6,450 nt of DNA from Lentzea sp. (GTDB taxonomy: Bacteria > Actinomycetota > Actinomycetes > Mycobacteriales > Pseudonocardiaceae), in NCBI GenBank assembly GCA_030146905.1, contig JASLAV010000430.1, forward strand, positions 1 to 6,450, read 5' to 3'. A model generated the notes under the pieces. The model had not been told where the DNA came from. It worked only from the letters and a program-made list of their open reading frames with translations, and ran no database searches. Positions 1-5,682 of this stretch are shown here, piece after piece; positions within the stretch are counted from its first letter, which is position 1, and every line of letters starts with the position of its first letter. A program made the position numbers and the translations under genes.

Positions 1-610
1 GACGACAGCGCAGGAGTTCTGGGAGACCTTCTACTCGGAGCGGGACCAGGTCTGGTCCGGGAAGCCGAATCCGTTGCTGGTGCGCGAGGCCGAACGGCTC
101 ACGCCCGGCAGCGCGCTCGACATCGGGTGCGCGGAGGGTGGTGACGCCGTCTGGCTGGCCAAGCGGGGCTGGCGGGTGCTGGGCGTCGACGTGTCGCAGG
201 TCGCGCTCGACCGGGCGCTGAAGCACGCGTACGACGCCGGCGTCGAGATCTCGGTGGAGCGGCATGATCTCAAGGTCACGTTCCCCGAGGGCCTGTACGA
301 CCTGGTGAGCGCTCAGTTCCTGCACTCGCCGGTCGAGGAGGACGGGGAGCGCAACAGCATCCTGAAGCGGGCCTCGCAGGCGGTGGCGCCGGGTGGCCAC
401 CTGATCATCGGCGGGCACGCGGGGGCTCCGTCGTGGTCCGAGCACCAGGACTACTACTTCCCGACGACCAAGGACGTGCTCGACCACCTGGCGCTCAAGG
501 ACAACTGGATCATCATCACCGACGAGGTGGTGGAACGGCCGCTCACCGGGCCGGACGGTCAGCAGGAGACGCGCAAGGACAACGTCCTGACCCTCAAGCG
601 GCTCTTCTAG
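1..610 (+). CDS. Class I SAM-dependent methyltransferase (5' end at or just outside the window)
   Basis: Probably transfers a methyl group from S-adenosylmethionine to an unidentified acceptor in the cytoplasm. The open frame runs unbroken from base 2 and starts TTAQEFWETFYSERDQVWSG, the kind of N-terminus seen in small actinobacterial methyltransferases. Base 1 is g, so an ATG whose last base is base 1 would give a protein of about 203 residues, normal for the family; this cannot be confirmed. A TTG at 74 is open but would cut off this conserved N-terminus, so I do not use it. Motif I (LDIGCAEGG, 116-142) forms the glycine-rich SAM loop. The acidic residue that binds the ribose is probably the Asp at 188-190 in VLGVDVS. 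A motif IV/post-IV region (YDLVSAQFLHSP) and the strand APGGHLIIGGH follow. Substrate is not predictable. The gene ends in TAG just before a hairpin and converges on the next gene. Family call is firm, function is not. Confidence 0.88.
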   Translation, partial: TTAQEFWETFYSERDQVWSGKPNPLLVREAERLTPGSALDIGCAEGGDAVWLAKRGWRVLGVDVSQVALDRALKHAYDAGVEISVERHDLKVTFPEGLYDLVSAQFLHSPVEEDGERNSILKRASQAVAPGGHLIIGGHAGAPSWSEHQDYYFPTTKDVLDHLALKDNWIIITDEVVERPLTGPDGQQETRKDNVLTLKRLF

Positions 611-619
611 AAACGCGAA

Positions 620-650
620 GGCCACCCTCGGCAACGTTGCCGGGGTGGCC
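620..650. terminator. Bidirectional hairpin terminator between convergent genes
   Basis: A near-perfect inverted repeat: ggccaccc plus cggcaac pairs with gttgccg plus gggtggcc, with a single bulged T at 628 and essentially no loop beyond the central bases. It begins 9 nt after the methyltransferase stop and ends 13 nt before the stop of the convergent small gene, so it can serve both. There is no U-tract, as is common for actinobacterial terminators. Function is inferred from structure and position. Confidence 0.75.
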
Positions 651-663
651 CAAGGAGTACTCG

Positions 664-891
664 TCAGGCGGAACGGATCAAGCGGTCCATCGCCTGGCGG
701 TTGATGATCGAGCGGAGCTCGCCGGTCTCCTCCGCGCTGTGGCGCGACAGGATGGCGTCCAGTTCGAGTCGGTCGCTCTCGGTGGTGTAGCTGGCCAACT
801 GCCGCTCCAGGCTCTGGCGCTTCGTGCGAGCGGCACGGCGGGAAGCCAGGCTCGAGCGCAGGGACTTCACGGACAGGTCGTGGCGGGTCAT
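664..891 (-). CDS. Small helical hypothetical protein (75 aa)
   Basis: I do not recognise a characterised family. The product is 75 residues and starts MTRHDLSVKSLRSSLASRRA. The first 30 residues are strongly basic (about nine Arg/Lys); the middle (LERQLASYTTESDRLELDAI) alternates charged and hydrophobic residues as in amphipathic helices or a short coiled coil. There is no signal peptide, membrane segment or cysteine. The ATG at 891-889 is preceded on the minus strand by GGAAGGA (902-896) with a 4-nt gap, which supports both the start and real expression. It lies 73 bp downstream of the HD hydrolase gene on the same strand but has its own AT-rich upstream region, so it may be transcribed separately. 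A nucleic-acid or protein-binding role would be only a guess from charge. Confidence 0.72.
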   Translation of the reverse strand: MTRHDLSVKSLRSSLASRRAARTKRQSLERQLASYTTESDRLELDAILSRHSAEETGELRSIINRQAMDRLIRSA

Positions 892-895
892 CGTG

Positions 896-926
896 TCCTT
901 CCAATCTTGGTTACGATTCGATAATA
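896..926 (-). promoter_or_regulatory. Candidate -10 element and ribosome binding site of the 75-aa gene
   Basis: Read on the minus strand, TATTAT (926-921) matches the bacterial -10 consensus at 5 of 6 bases. It is followed about 20 nt later by the Shine-Dalgarno sequence GGAAGGA (902-896). This is an unusually AT-rich patch for the window. No good -35 hexamer sits 16-18 bp upstream; a TTGAAC lies too close (6 bp) to act with this -10. The ribosome binding site is clear, the promoter is tentative. Confidence 0.4.
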
Positions 927-964
927 CACCCTGTTCAAGAGACCTGTACCGATGAAGAAGCGAG

Positions 965-1396
965 TTAGCTCACGTACTCGTCGAGCAACCTGAGCGCCCG
1001 CGCGTACTTCGCCTTGAGACGATCTTGTGTCGCCTCGTCCAGCCGGGCGATGCGGGCGGGGGAGAGGTTGTCGCTGATGTCCGCGCGCTTCACGGAGAGT
1101 GCCAGCGGGTTCGCCGCCACGCGCCGCAGGTAGTCCTCCTGCGGCTCCTCCGGCAGGTGTGACAGCGCCACGACGGCGTCGACCACGGTGGCGGGACAGC
1201 CGCGCGCGAGCAGGTCGTCCGCGGTCACCGGCGTGTCCTCGACGACGTCGTGCAGGACGGCGGCCATCTGCTCGTGCTCTCCGGTCACGGAGGCCATGAC
1301 CCGCAACGGATGCCCGATGTACGGCCGGCCCGACTTGTCGACCTGCCCGTCGTGGGCCGCGGTGGCGATCGCGATGGCGTCTTCGAGGGTGAACAC
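965..1396 (-). CDS. Stand-alone HD-domain phosphohydrolase, RelA/SpoT-hydrolase (MESH1) type
   Basis: Belongs to the HD_4 family, the hydrolase half of RelA/SpoT enzymes, without the synthetase, TGS or ACT domains. Known members remove the 3'-pyrophosphate of (p)ppGpp using Mn2+, or act on other nucleotides. Counting from the GTG at 1396 (143 residues), the metal ligands expected for the fold are present: H29 in YIGHPLRV, H49-D50 with E53-D54 in LHDVVEDT, and D106 in KRADISDN with N110. The protein is entirely helical and cytoplasmic. Start choice: a TTG at 1405 would add three residues, but neither start has a Shine-Dalgarno sequence. The GTG sits exactly 7 nt after a TAGCTT box, as in leaderless actinobacterial genes, and MFTLEDAIAIA is a typical family N-terminus. 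The gene is divergent from the chitinase, and a DasR-type operator overlaps its likely promoter. Small alarmone hydrolase is the best guess; the substrate is unproven. Confidence 0.87.
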   Translation of the reverse strand: MFTLEDAIAIATAAHDGQVDKSGRPYIGHPLRVMASVTGEHEQMAAVLHDVVEDTPVTADDLLARGCPATVVDAVVALSHLPEEPQEDYLRRVAANPLALSVKRADISDNLSPARIARLDEATQDRLKAKYARALRLLDEYVS

Positions 1397-1403
1397 GCGG
1401 ACC

Positions 1404-1409
1404 AAGCTA
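1404..1409 (-). promoter_or_regulatory. Candidate -10 box for a leaderless HD hydrolase transcript
   Basis: On the minus strand the sequence reads TAGCTT, then GGTCCGC (7 nt), then GTG. This fits the TANNNT box placed 6-7 nt before the transcription start that marks leaderless genes in actinobacteria. It would make the GTG at 1396 both the first transcribed codon and the start codon. No good -35 is visible. Inference from pattern only. Confidence 0.4.
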
Positions 1410-1418
1410 AACCAGGGC

Positions 1419-1424
1419 TTGACC
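1419..1424 (+). promoter_or_regulatory. Candidate -35 element of the chitinase promoter
   Basis: TTGACC matches a housekeeping -35 (TTGACA) at 5 of 6 bases and lies about 70 bp before the chitinase ATG. A -10 placed 17-19 bp downstream would fall in the T-rich stretch CCATTTTTA (1442-1450), which is a poor consensus match. If this assignment is right, the DasR-type operator occupies the spacer and -10, a direct way to block polymerase. Confidence 0.3.
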
Positions 1425-1430
1425 AGACGC

Positions 1431-1457
1431 AGTGGTCTAGTCCATTTTTAGTCCACT
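1431..1457. promoter_or_regulatory. DasR-responsive element (dre) with an extra half-site
   Basis: Bases 1431-1446 read AGTGGTCTAGTCCATT, matching 14 of 16 positions of the DasR operator AGTGGTCTAGACCACT known from Streptomyces. DasR is a GntR-family repressor of chitin and N-acetylglucosamine use that is released by glucosamine-6-phosphate. A further right half, TAGTCCACT (1449-1457), repeats TAGTCCA of the first site (1438-1444) 11 bp on, about one helical turn. It is also an inverted match (8/9) to the left half AGTGGTCTA. The site is 49 bp upstream of the chitinase ATG and about 35 bp upstream of the HD hydrolase start, so it could act on both divergent genes. Identity rests on the sequence match plus the chitinase next door. 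Confidence 0.8.
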
Positions 1458-1494
1458 CACAACATGGCCGCCGCATGATGTGTGGAGGTGGACC

Positions 1495-2961
1495 ATGTCC
1501 AAGACCAGACGAGCAGCCATAGCGCTGTTGTCCGCGCTGTTCGCCTGCGCCGGTCTGGTGTTGGTGATCAACGGGAGCGCTGCCGCCGCGAACCTCGCGG
1601 CGAACAGCGGCTTCGAGGCCGGCAACCTGAGCGGTTGGACCTGCACCGAGGGCACGAGCGTCACCAACAGCACGAAGCGCACCGGCACGTACGCACTGCA
1701 GGGCGCTCCCGCCGGGCAGAGCAACGCACGGTGCCAGCAAACCGTGACGGTGCAACCGAACACGGCCTACAAGCTGTCCGCGTGGGTGCAGGGCAGCTAC
1801 GTCTACCTCGGCGTCACCGGTGGCGTGGAGAAGAACACCTGGACGCCGGGTTCCGGCGGCTTCTCGCAGCTCACCGTCGACTTCACGACCGGCAGCGCCA
1901 CCAGCGTCACGATCTACCTGCACGGCTGGTACGGCCAGCCCGCCTACTACGCCGACGACGTCAACCTCGACGGCCCCGGCACCCCGCCGACGACCACGAG
2001 CACCACGACGTCGACCACCACTACTACGACCACGACGACCACCACCACGACCAGCAACCCGCCGAACACCGGTCTGCCCAAGCACGTCCTGACGGGCTAC
2101 TGGCAGAACTTCTACAACGGTGCGCGCGCTCTGAGGCTGGCGGACGTCCCCACCACCTACGACATCATCGCGGTCTCGTTCGCCGACGCCACGGCGGTGC
2201 AGGGCCAGGTCGCGTTCAACCTCGACCCCGGCCTGAGCAGCCAGCTCGGCGGCTACACCGACGCGCAGTTCCGCGCGGACGTCAAGACCGTGCAGAGCCG
2301 CGGCCAGAAGGTGATCCTCTCCGTCGGCGGTGAGAAGGGCACGATCAGCGTCGGCAACTCGACGGCGGCGACGAACTTCGCCAACAGCGTCAAGGGCCTG
2401 ATCTCCAGCTACGGCTTCAACGGCGTCGACATCGACCTGGAGAACGGCGTCAACGCCCAGTACATGGGCCAGGCGCTGCGTGCCATCCACGCCGGTGGCG
2501 GCACCGTCATCACCATGGCGCCGCAGACGATCGACATGCAGAACGTCAACGCCGAGTACTTCAAGCTGGCGCTGGCCACCAAGGACATCCTGACCATCGT
2601 CAACATGCAGTACTACAACTCCGGCTCGATGCTCGGCTGCGACCAGCAGGTCCACAGCCAGGGCACGGTCAACTTCCTGACCGCGCTCGCGTGCATCCAG
2701 CTGCAGAGCGGCCTGCGCGCCGACCAGGTGGGTCTGGGCCTGCCCGCGTCGCCGTCGGGTGCCGGTGGCGGTTACCAGTCGCCGTCCAACGTCAACAACG
2801 CGCTGAGCTGCCTCGCCCGCGGCACCAACTGCGGGACGTTCAAGCCGAGCACGACCTGGCCGTCCATCCGCGGCGCCATGACGTGGTCGATCAACTGGGA
2901 CGCCTCGAACAACTGGCAGTTCGCGAACACCGTTGCCCCTCATCTGGACTCCCTGCCCTAG
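1495..2961 (+). CDS. Secreted GH18 chitinase with N-terminal CBM and Thr-rich linker
   Basis: Hydrolyses beta-1,4 links in chitin outside the cell. The ATG at 1495 is preceded by GGAGGTG (1484-1490), 4 nt before the ATG, giving 488 residues; an in-frame GTG at 1480 lies upstream of this ribosome binding site and is rejected. Residues 1-32 form a Sec signal peptide (TRR, hydrophobic core, AAA before N33). Residues 33-162 are a beta-sandwich resembling carbohydrate-binding families CBM4/9/16 (start NLAANSGFE, end YYADDVNLDG), with Cys near 50 and 83 that could pair. Residues 163-195 are a Pro/Thr linker. GH18 spans about 196-488: SVGG at 276-279, the catalytic motif NGVDIDLE at 309-316 with proton donor E316 and D312/D314, MQYYN at 371-375, and the barrel-floor tryptophan in MTWSINW (W464). 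The usual first Asp of the motif is Asn309, which the family signature allows. It has its own promoter with a DasR-type operator and is closed by a strong hairpin, so it is probably monocistronic. Confidence 0.96.
   Translation: MSKTRRAAIALLSALFACAGLVLVINGSAAAANLAANSGFEAGNLSGWTCTEGTSVTNSTKRTGTYALQGAPAGQSNARCQQTVTVQPNTAYKLSAWVQGSYVYLGVTGGVEKNTWTPGSGGFSQLTVDFTTGSATSVTIYLHGWYGQPAYYADDVNLDGPGTPPTTTSTTTSTTTTTTTTTTTTTSNPPNTGLPKHVLTGYWQNFYNGARALRLADVPTTYDIIAVSFADATAVQGQVAFNLDPGLSSQLGGYTDAQFRADVKTVQSRGQKVILSVGGEKGTISVGNSTAATNFANSVKGLISSYGFNGVDIDLENGVNAQYMGQALRAIHAGGGTVITMAPQTIDMQNVNAEYFKLALATKDILTIVNMQYYNSGSMLGCDQQVHSQGTVNFLTALACIQLQSGLRADQVGLGLPASPSGAGGGYQSPSNVNNALSCLARGTNCGTFKPSTTWPSIRGAMTWSINWDASNNWQFANTVAPHLDSLP
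1990..2052 (+). repeat. Low-complexity ACN codon tract encoding the Thr-rich linker
   Basis: Twenty-one consecutive codons encode only Thr and Ser, ending in a run of 13 Thr (2014-2052). Codons mix ACC, ACG and two ACT, so the tract is imperfect at DNA level yet still prone to in-frame slippage. In the protein it separates the binding module from the GH18 domain and is a likely target for O-mannosylation in actinobacteria (inference). Confidence 0.85.
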
Positions 2962-2973
2962 ATGATGGAAACC

Positions 2974-3010
2974 CGTCGGTGTCACGTCCACAATGGACGT
3001 GACACCGACG
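2974..3010 (+). terminator. Perfect 17-bp hairpin terminator after the chitinase gene
   Basis: A 17-bp arm (2974-2990) is followed by the loop caa (2991-2993) and its exact reverse complement (2994-3010). It starts 12 nt after the chitinase stop. There is no following T-run, but the stem is long and GC-rich, so intrinsic termination is likely. An operator is possible because the next promoter is about 80 bp on, but the stem-with-tight-loop form favours a terminator. Confidence 0.85.
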
Positions 3011-3089
3011 TCCGTTCGGAGTAGCCGCTGCTGCCTCCGCGTCACCAACGACACAGCGGTTCGGCCGGGCGGCCACCGCCCCGTCCAAC

Positions 3090-3095
3090 TAGGTT
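3090..3095 (+). promoter_or_regulatory. Candidate -10 box for leaderless transcription of the nitronate monooxygenase gene
   Basis: TAGGTT is followed by GTGCAC (6 nt) and then the ATG at 3102, so transcription would begin at or next to the A of the start codon. No Shine-Dalgarno sequence precedes the ATG at normal spacing, in contrast to the chitinase and both DUF885 genes. No clear -35 was found upstream. Confidence 0.45.
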
Positions 3096-3101
3096 GTGCA
3101 C

Positions 3102-4148
3102 ATGTTCCACACGCTGGCCGTGCCCGTGATCGCCGCGCCCATGGCAGGCGGAGCCTCCACCCCCGAACTGGTCGCCGCGGTGAGCGAAGCGGGTGGGTTC
3201 GGGTTCCTCGCGGCCGGTTACATCACGGTCGAGCAGCTCGCCGAGAAGATCCAGCGCACCTCCGAGCTCACCGGCAAGCCGTTCGGGGTCAACCTCTTCG
3301 TGCCGGGCACGAGGCCGACCGCGGACATCTCGTCCTACGTGCGGCGCGTCACGACGTACGCCGAGAAGATCGGCGCGGCGCCCGGCGAGCCGCGCTGGGA
3401 CGACGACAACTACGCGGCCAAGCTCGAACTGGTGCTGGCGCTGCGGGTGCCGGTGGTGTCGTTCACGTTCGGGCTGCCCGACGCCGACGACGTGCGGCGG
3501 CTCAGGGCGACCGGCACCACGATCGTCGTGACGGTCACCACGCCGAGCGAGGCGCGGCAGGCCCAGCAGATCGGTGCGGACGTCCTGTGCGTGCAGGGCG
3601 CGGACGCGGGCGGTCACCGCGGCACGTTCACCGACGACGGCATCTCCCCCGGCGGTGGTGAGCTGTACGGCACCCTCGCGGCCATCAGGCTCGCGAAGAG
3701 CGCCGCCGACCTGCCCGTGATCGCGACCGGCGGCCTCGTGACCGGCGCCGACGTCGCTGCCGTGCTGGCGGCGGGAGCGGTCGCGGCGCAGCTCGGCACC
3801 GCGTTCCTCGGCAGCCCGGAGGCAGGAACCGCCGCGGCGCAGCGGGAGGCGCTCGCGGAAGGCGGCCGGCGCACGGCGCTCACGAGGGCGTTCAGCGGAC
3901 GGCCCGCCCGCGGCCTGGTGAACCGGTTCCTGATCGAGAACAGCGCGCACGCGCCCGCCGCCTACCCGAACGTGCACCACCTCACGAGGCCGGTGCGCGC
4001 GACCGGTGAGCTGGAGGTCATGTCGCTGTGGGCGGGCACGACGTACCCGCTCGCGACCGCGGAACCCGCCGGCGAGGTCGTGCGGCGGATCGGCGCCGAA
4101 CTGGACGAGGCGGTCAAGTCCCTGGCCGAGCGCTTCCCGCGCGGCTAA
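3102..4148 (+). CDS. FMN-dependent nitronate monooxygenase family protein
   Basis: A TIM-barrel flavoprotein of the nitronate monooxygenase/2-nitropropane dioxygenase family. Members oxidise alkyl nitronates such as propionate-3-nitronate with O2, protecting the cell; a related branch is the enoyl-ACP reductase FabK. The product is 348 residues, usual for the family, and cytoplasmic. Visible motifs: VIAAPMAGGAS near the N-terminus (FMN-binding strand 1), QGADAGGHRG with candidate catalytic His172, and IATGGLVTGADV (G210-G211) plus QLGTAFLGS, which hold the FMN phosphate. The His and the GGHRG motif favour nitronate monooxygenase over FabK. The ATG at 3102 is chosen because it lies 6 nt after a TAGGTT box; a GTG at 3096 would add two residues. 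It is first in a probable operon with two DUF885 genes, 10 nt before the next start. Its true substrate is unknown, and many relatives annotated this way have other activities. Confidence 0.9.
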   Translation: MFHTLAVPVIAAPMAGGASTPELVAAVSEAGGFGFLAAGYITVEQLAEKIQRTSELTGKPFGVNLFVPGTRPTADISSYVRRVTTYAEKIGAAPGEPRWDDDNYAAKLELVLALRVPVVSFTFGLPDADDVRRLRATGTTIVVTVTTPSEARQAQQIGADVLCVQGADAGGHRGTFTDDGISPGGGELYGTLAAIRLAKSAADLPVIATGGLVTGADVAAVLAAGAVAAQLGTAFLGSPEAGTAAAQREALAEGGRRTALTRAFSGRPARGLVNRFLIENSAHAPAAYPNVHHLTRPVRATGELEVMSLWAGTTYPLATAEPAGEVVRRIGAELDEAVKSLAERFPRG

Positions 4149-4158
4149 GAAGGAGAGC

Positions 4159-5682
4159 GTGACCTCGCTCTCGGATGAGATGTTCCAGGCGATGATGGAC
4201 TGGAACCCGATGTTCGCCACACTCGTCGGTGTTCCCGGCTGGGACGACCGGCTCGACGACCTCAGCGCCGACGGCCACCGGGCGATGCGGTCCAGGCTCG
4301 CCGGCATCCTCGACCGCGTGGACGGCAGCGGTGAAGACCCGATCGCGCAGGACGTGATCCGGCACCAGGCCCAGGCGATCATCACGCAGATCGACGCCAG
4401 GCTGGTCGAGCACACGGTCGCCACCTCGATGACCGCGCCGGTCGCGAACCTGCTCGCGATGACCTCCCAGGTCGACTTCTCCCAGCGGCGCCATCTGGTG
4501 CCGAGGTTCATCAGGCAGGCGGGCAAACGCTTGCTCGACACCGACCGCAGGCCGTTGCGCCGGCACGCGCAGAGCGGAGCGGCGCACGTCGAACGGTTCC
4601 TCGCCTCCCCGAAGCAGGAGTGGGAGGGCGAACTGGACGTGCGCGGGGAGTTCGCCCGGTTCCGCGAGGTCCTGCTGGGGCTGCCGGGCCGTGACGACGA
4701 GCAGGCAGGGCTCTGCTGGCTGCCGGAGGGCGAGGCGAACTACGCGAAGCTGGTCCGCAGCTTCACGACCACCTCCTACACCCCGGCCGAGCTGCACCGG
4801 CTGGGACTCGACCTCATCGCGGCGTTGCGCGAGGAGTACGCGGAGATCGGGTCGCGCGTCTGGGGCACCGGTGACGTCACCGAGATCTTCCGCCGGCTGC
4901 GCACGGACCTGTTGTGGGCCAACGAGGAGGACATGCTCACCAGCGCGGTGGAGGCGATGGCGCGTGCCGAGGCGGAGGCGCCGAACTGGTTCGGTCGGCT
5001 GCCGGGCGCGCGGTGCGAGGTGCGGCTGGTGCCGGAGATCGACCGCGACACCGCCCCGCTCGCGTACTACCTGGACGCGGCCCTCGACGGGTCGCGTCCA
5101 GGCACGTACTGGCTGAACCCGCTGGGCGCCACCGAACGCAGCCGCACGCTGTCCGAGGTGGTGGCGTTCCACGAGGCCGTGCCCGGCCACCACTTCCAGC
5201 TGTCGATCGCCGCCGAGACCGAGCTGTCGAACCTGCGGAAGTTCGCGTTCATCGAGGCCTACCTGGAGGGCTGGGGTCTCTACACCGAACGGCTGGCCGA
5301 CGAGATGGGGCTGTACTCGTCGGACGAGGCACGGCTCGGCATGCTCGGGCTCGACGCGATGCGCGCGGGACGGCTCGTGGTCGACACCGGGCTGCACGCG
5401 TTCGGGTGGAGCCGTCAGCGGGCCGTCGACTACCTGCGCGAGAACACCGTCATGTCGGACTCGGAGATCCACTCCGAGGTCGACAGGTACATCGAGGTGC
5501 CCGGCCAGGCACTCGCGTACATGGTGGGACGCCTGGAGATCCTGCGGCTGCGCGCGGAGGCCAGGTCGGCGATGGGCGAACGGTTCGACATCAGGGCGTT
5601 CCACGACCTGGTGCTGGAGAACGGTGTGATGCCGTTGTCCACTCTCGGAAATCTTGTCACCGCTTGGTCGGGAAGGGTCTGA
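4159..5682 (+). CDS. DUF885 family protein, putative metallohydrolase (copy 1)
   Basis: A 507-residue member of DUF885, a widespread helical family thought to be zinc metallopeptidase-like but with no well-defined substrate. The GTG at 4159 has AAGGAG (4150-4155) 3 nt upstream, and its N-terminus VTSLSDEMFQAMMD aligns with MSLADDMFQAMMD of the next gene, which settles the start. Family hallmarks: FHEAVPGHHFQ with H338, E339, H344, H345, and EAYLEGWGLYTE with E366 and E370, together probably a metal site. The spacing is HE-x4-HH, not the classic HExxH. A conserved block GLCWLPEGEANY starts at residue 184. There is no signal peptide or membrane segment, so it should act in the cytoplasm. It follows the nitronate monooxygenase by 10 nt and is joined directly to its paralogue (TGAATG). 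Family assignment is firm; peptidase activity is inferred. Confidence 0.9.
   Translation: MTSLSDEMFQAMMDWNPMFATLVGVPGWDDRLDDLSADGHRAMRSRLAGILDRVDGSGEDPIAQDVIRHQAQAIITQIDARLVEHTVATSMTAPVANLLAMTSQVDFSQRRHLVPRFIRQAGKRLLDTDRRPLRRHAQSGAAHVERFLASPKQEWEGELDVRGEFARFREVLLGLPGRDDEQAGLCWLPEGEANYAKLVRSFTTTSYTPAELHRLGLDLIAALREEYAEIGSRVWGTGDVTEIFRRLRTDLLWANEEDMLTSAVEAMARAEAEAPNWFGRLPGARCEVRLVPEIDRDTAPLAYYLDAALDGSRPGTYWLNPLGATERSRTLSEVVAFHEAVPGHHFQLSIAAETELSNLRKFAFIEAYLEGWGLYTERLADEMGLYSSDEARLGMLGLDAMRAGRLVVDTGLHAFGWSRQRAVDYLRENTVMSDSEIHSEVDRYIEVPGQALAYMVGRLEILRLRAEARSAMGERFDIRAFHDLVLENGVMPLSTLGNLVTAWSGRV

Noticed and set aside
433..924. Plus-strand open frame overlapping the methyltransferase 3' end and the small minus-strand gene
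   Set aside because: It crosses the terminator hairpin, has no good ribosome binding site, and its product is low-complexity; the 75-aa gene on the other strand has a clear ribosome binding site.
1421..1437. GACCA...TGGTC inverted repeat as a second full operator
   Set aside because: Arms are only 5 bp and the spacing does not match the dre palindrome; it partly reuses bases of the dre itself, so I do not call it separately.
1480..1494. GTG at 1480 as the chitinase start
   Set aside because: It precedes the GGAGGTG ribosome binding site instead of following it, and would put WRWT before a typical MSKTRR signal peptide start.
1540..1551. Possible lipobox (LFAC) in the chitinase signal peptide
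   Set aside because: Phe is unusual at that lipobox position and the hydrophobic core continues well past the Cys to a standard AAA signal peptidase I site.
1285..3054. Minus-strand open frame of 589 codons opposite the chitinase
   Set aside because: Shadow of the chitinase coding sequence; it also runs through the hairpin and the divergent promoter and overlaps the HD gene out of frame. No recognisable domain.
3042..4541. Minus-strand open frame of 499 codons opposite the nitronate monooxygenase
   Set aside because: Shadow frame with biased composition; the plus strand encodes a full-length, motif-complete flavoenzyme.
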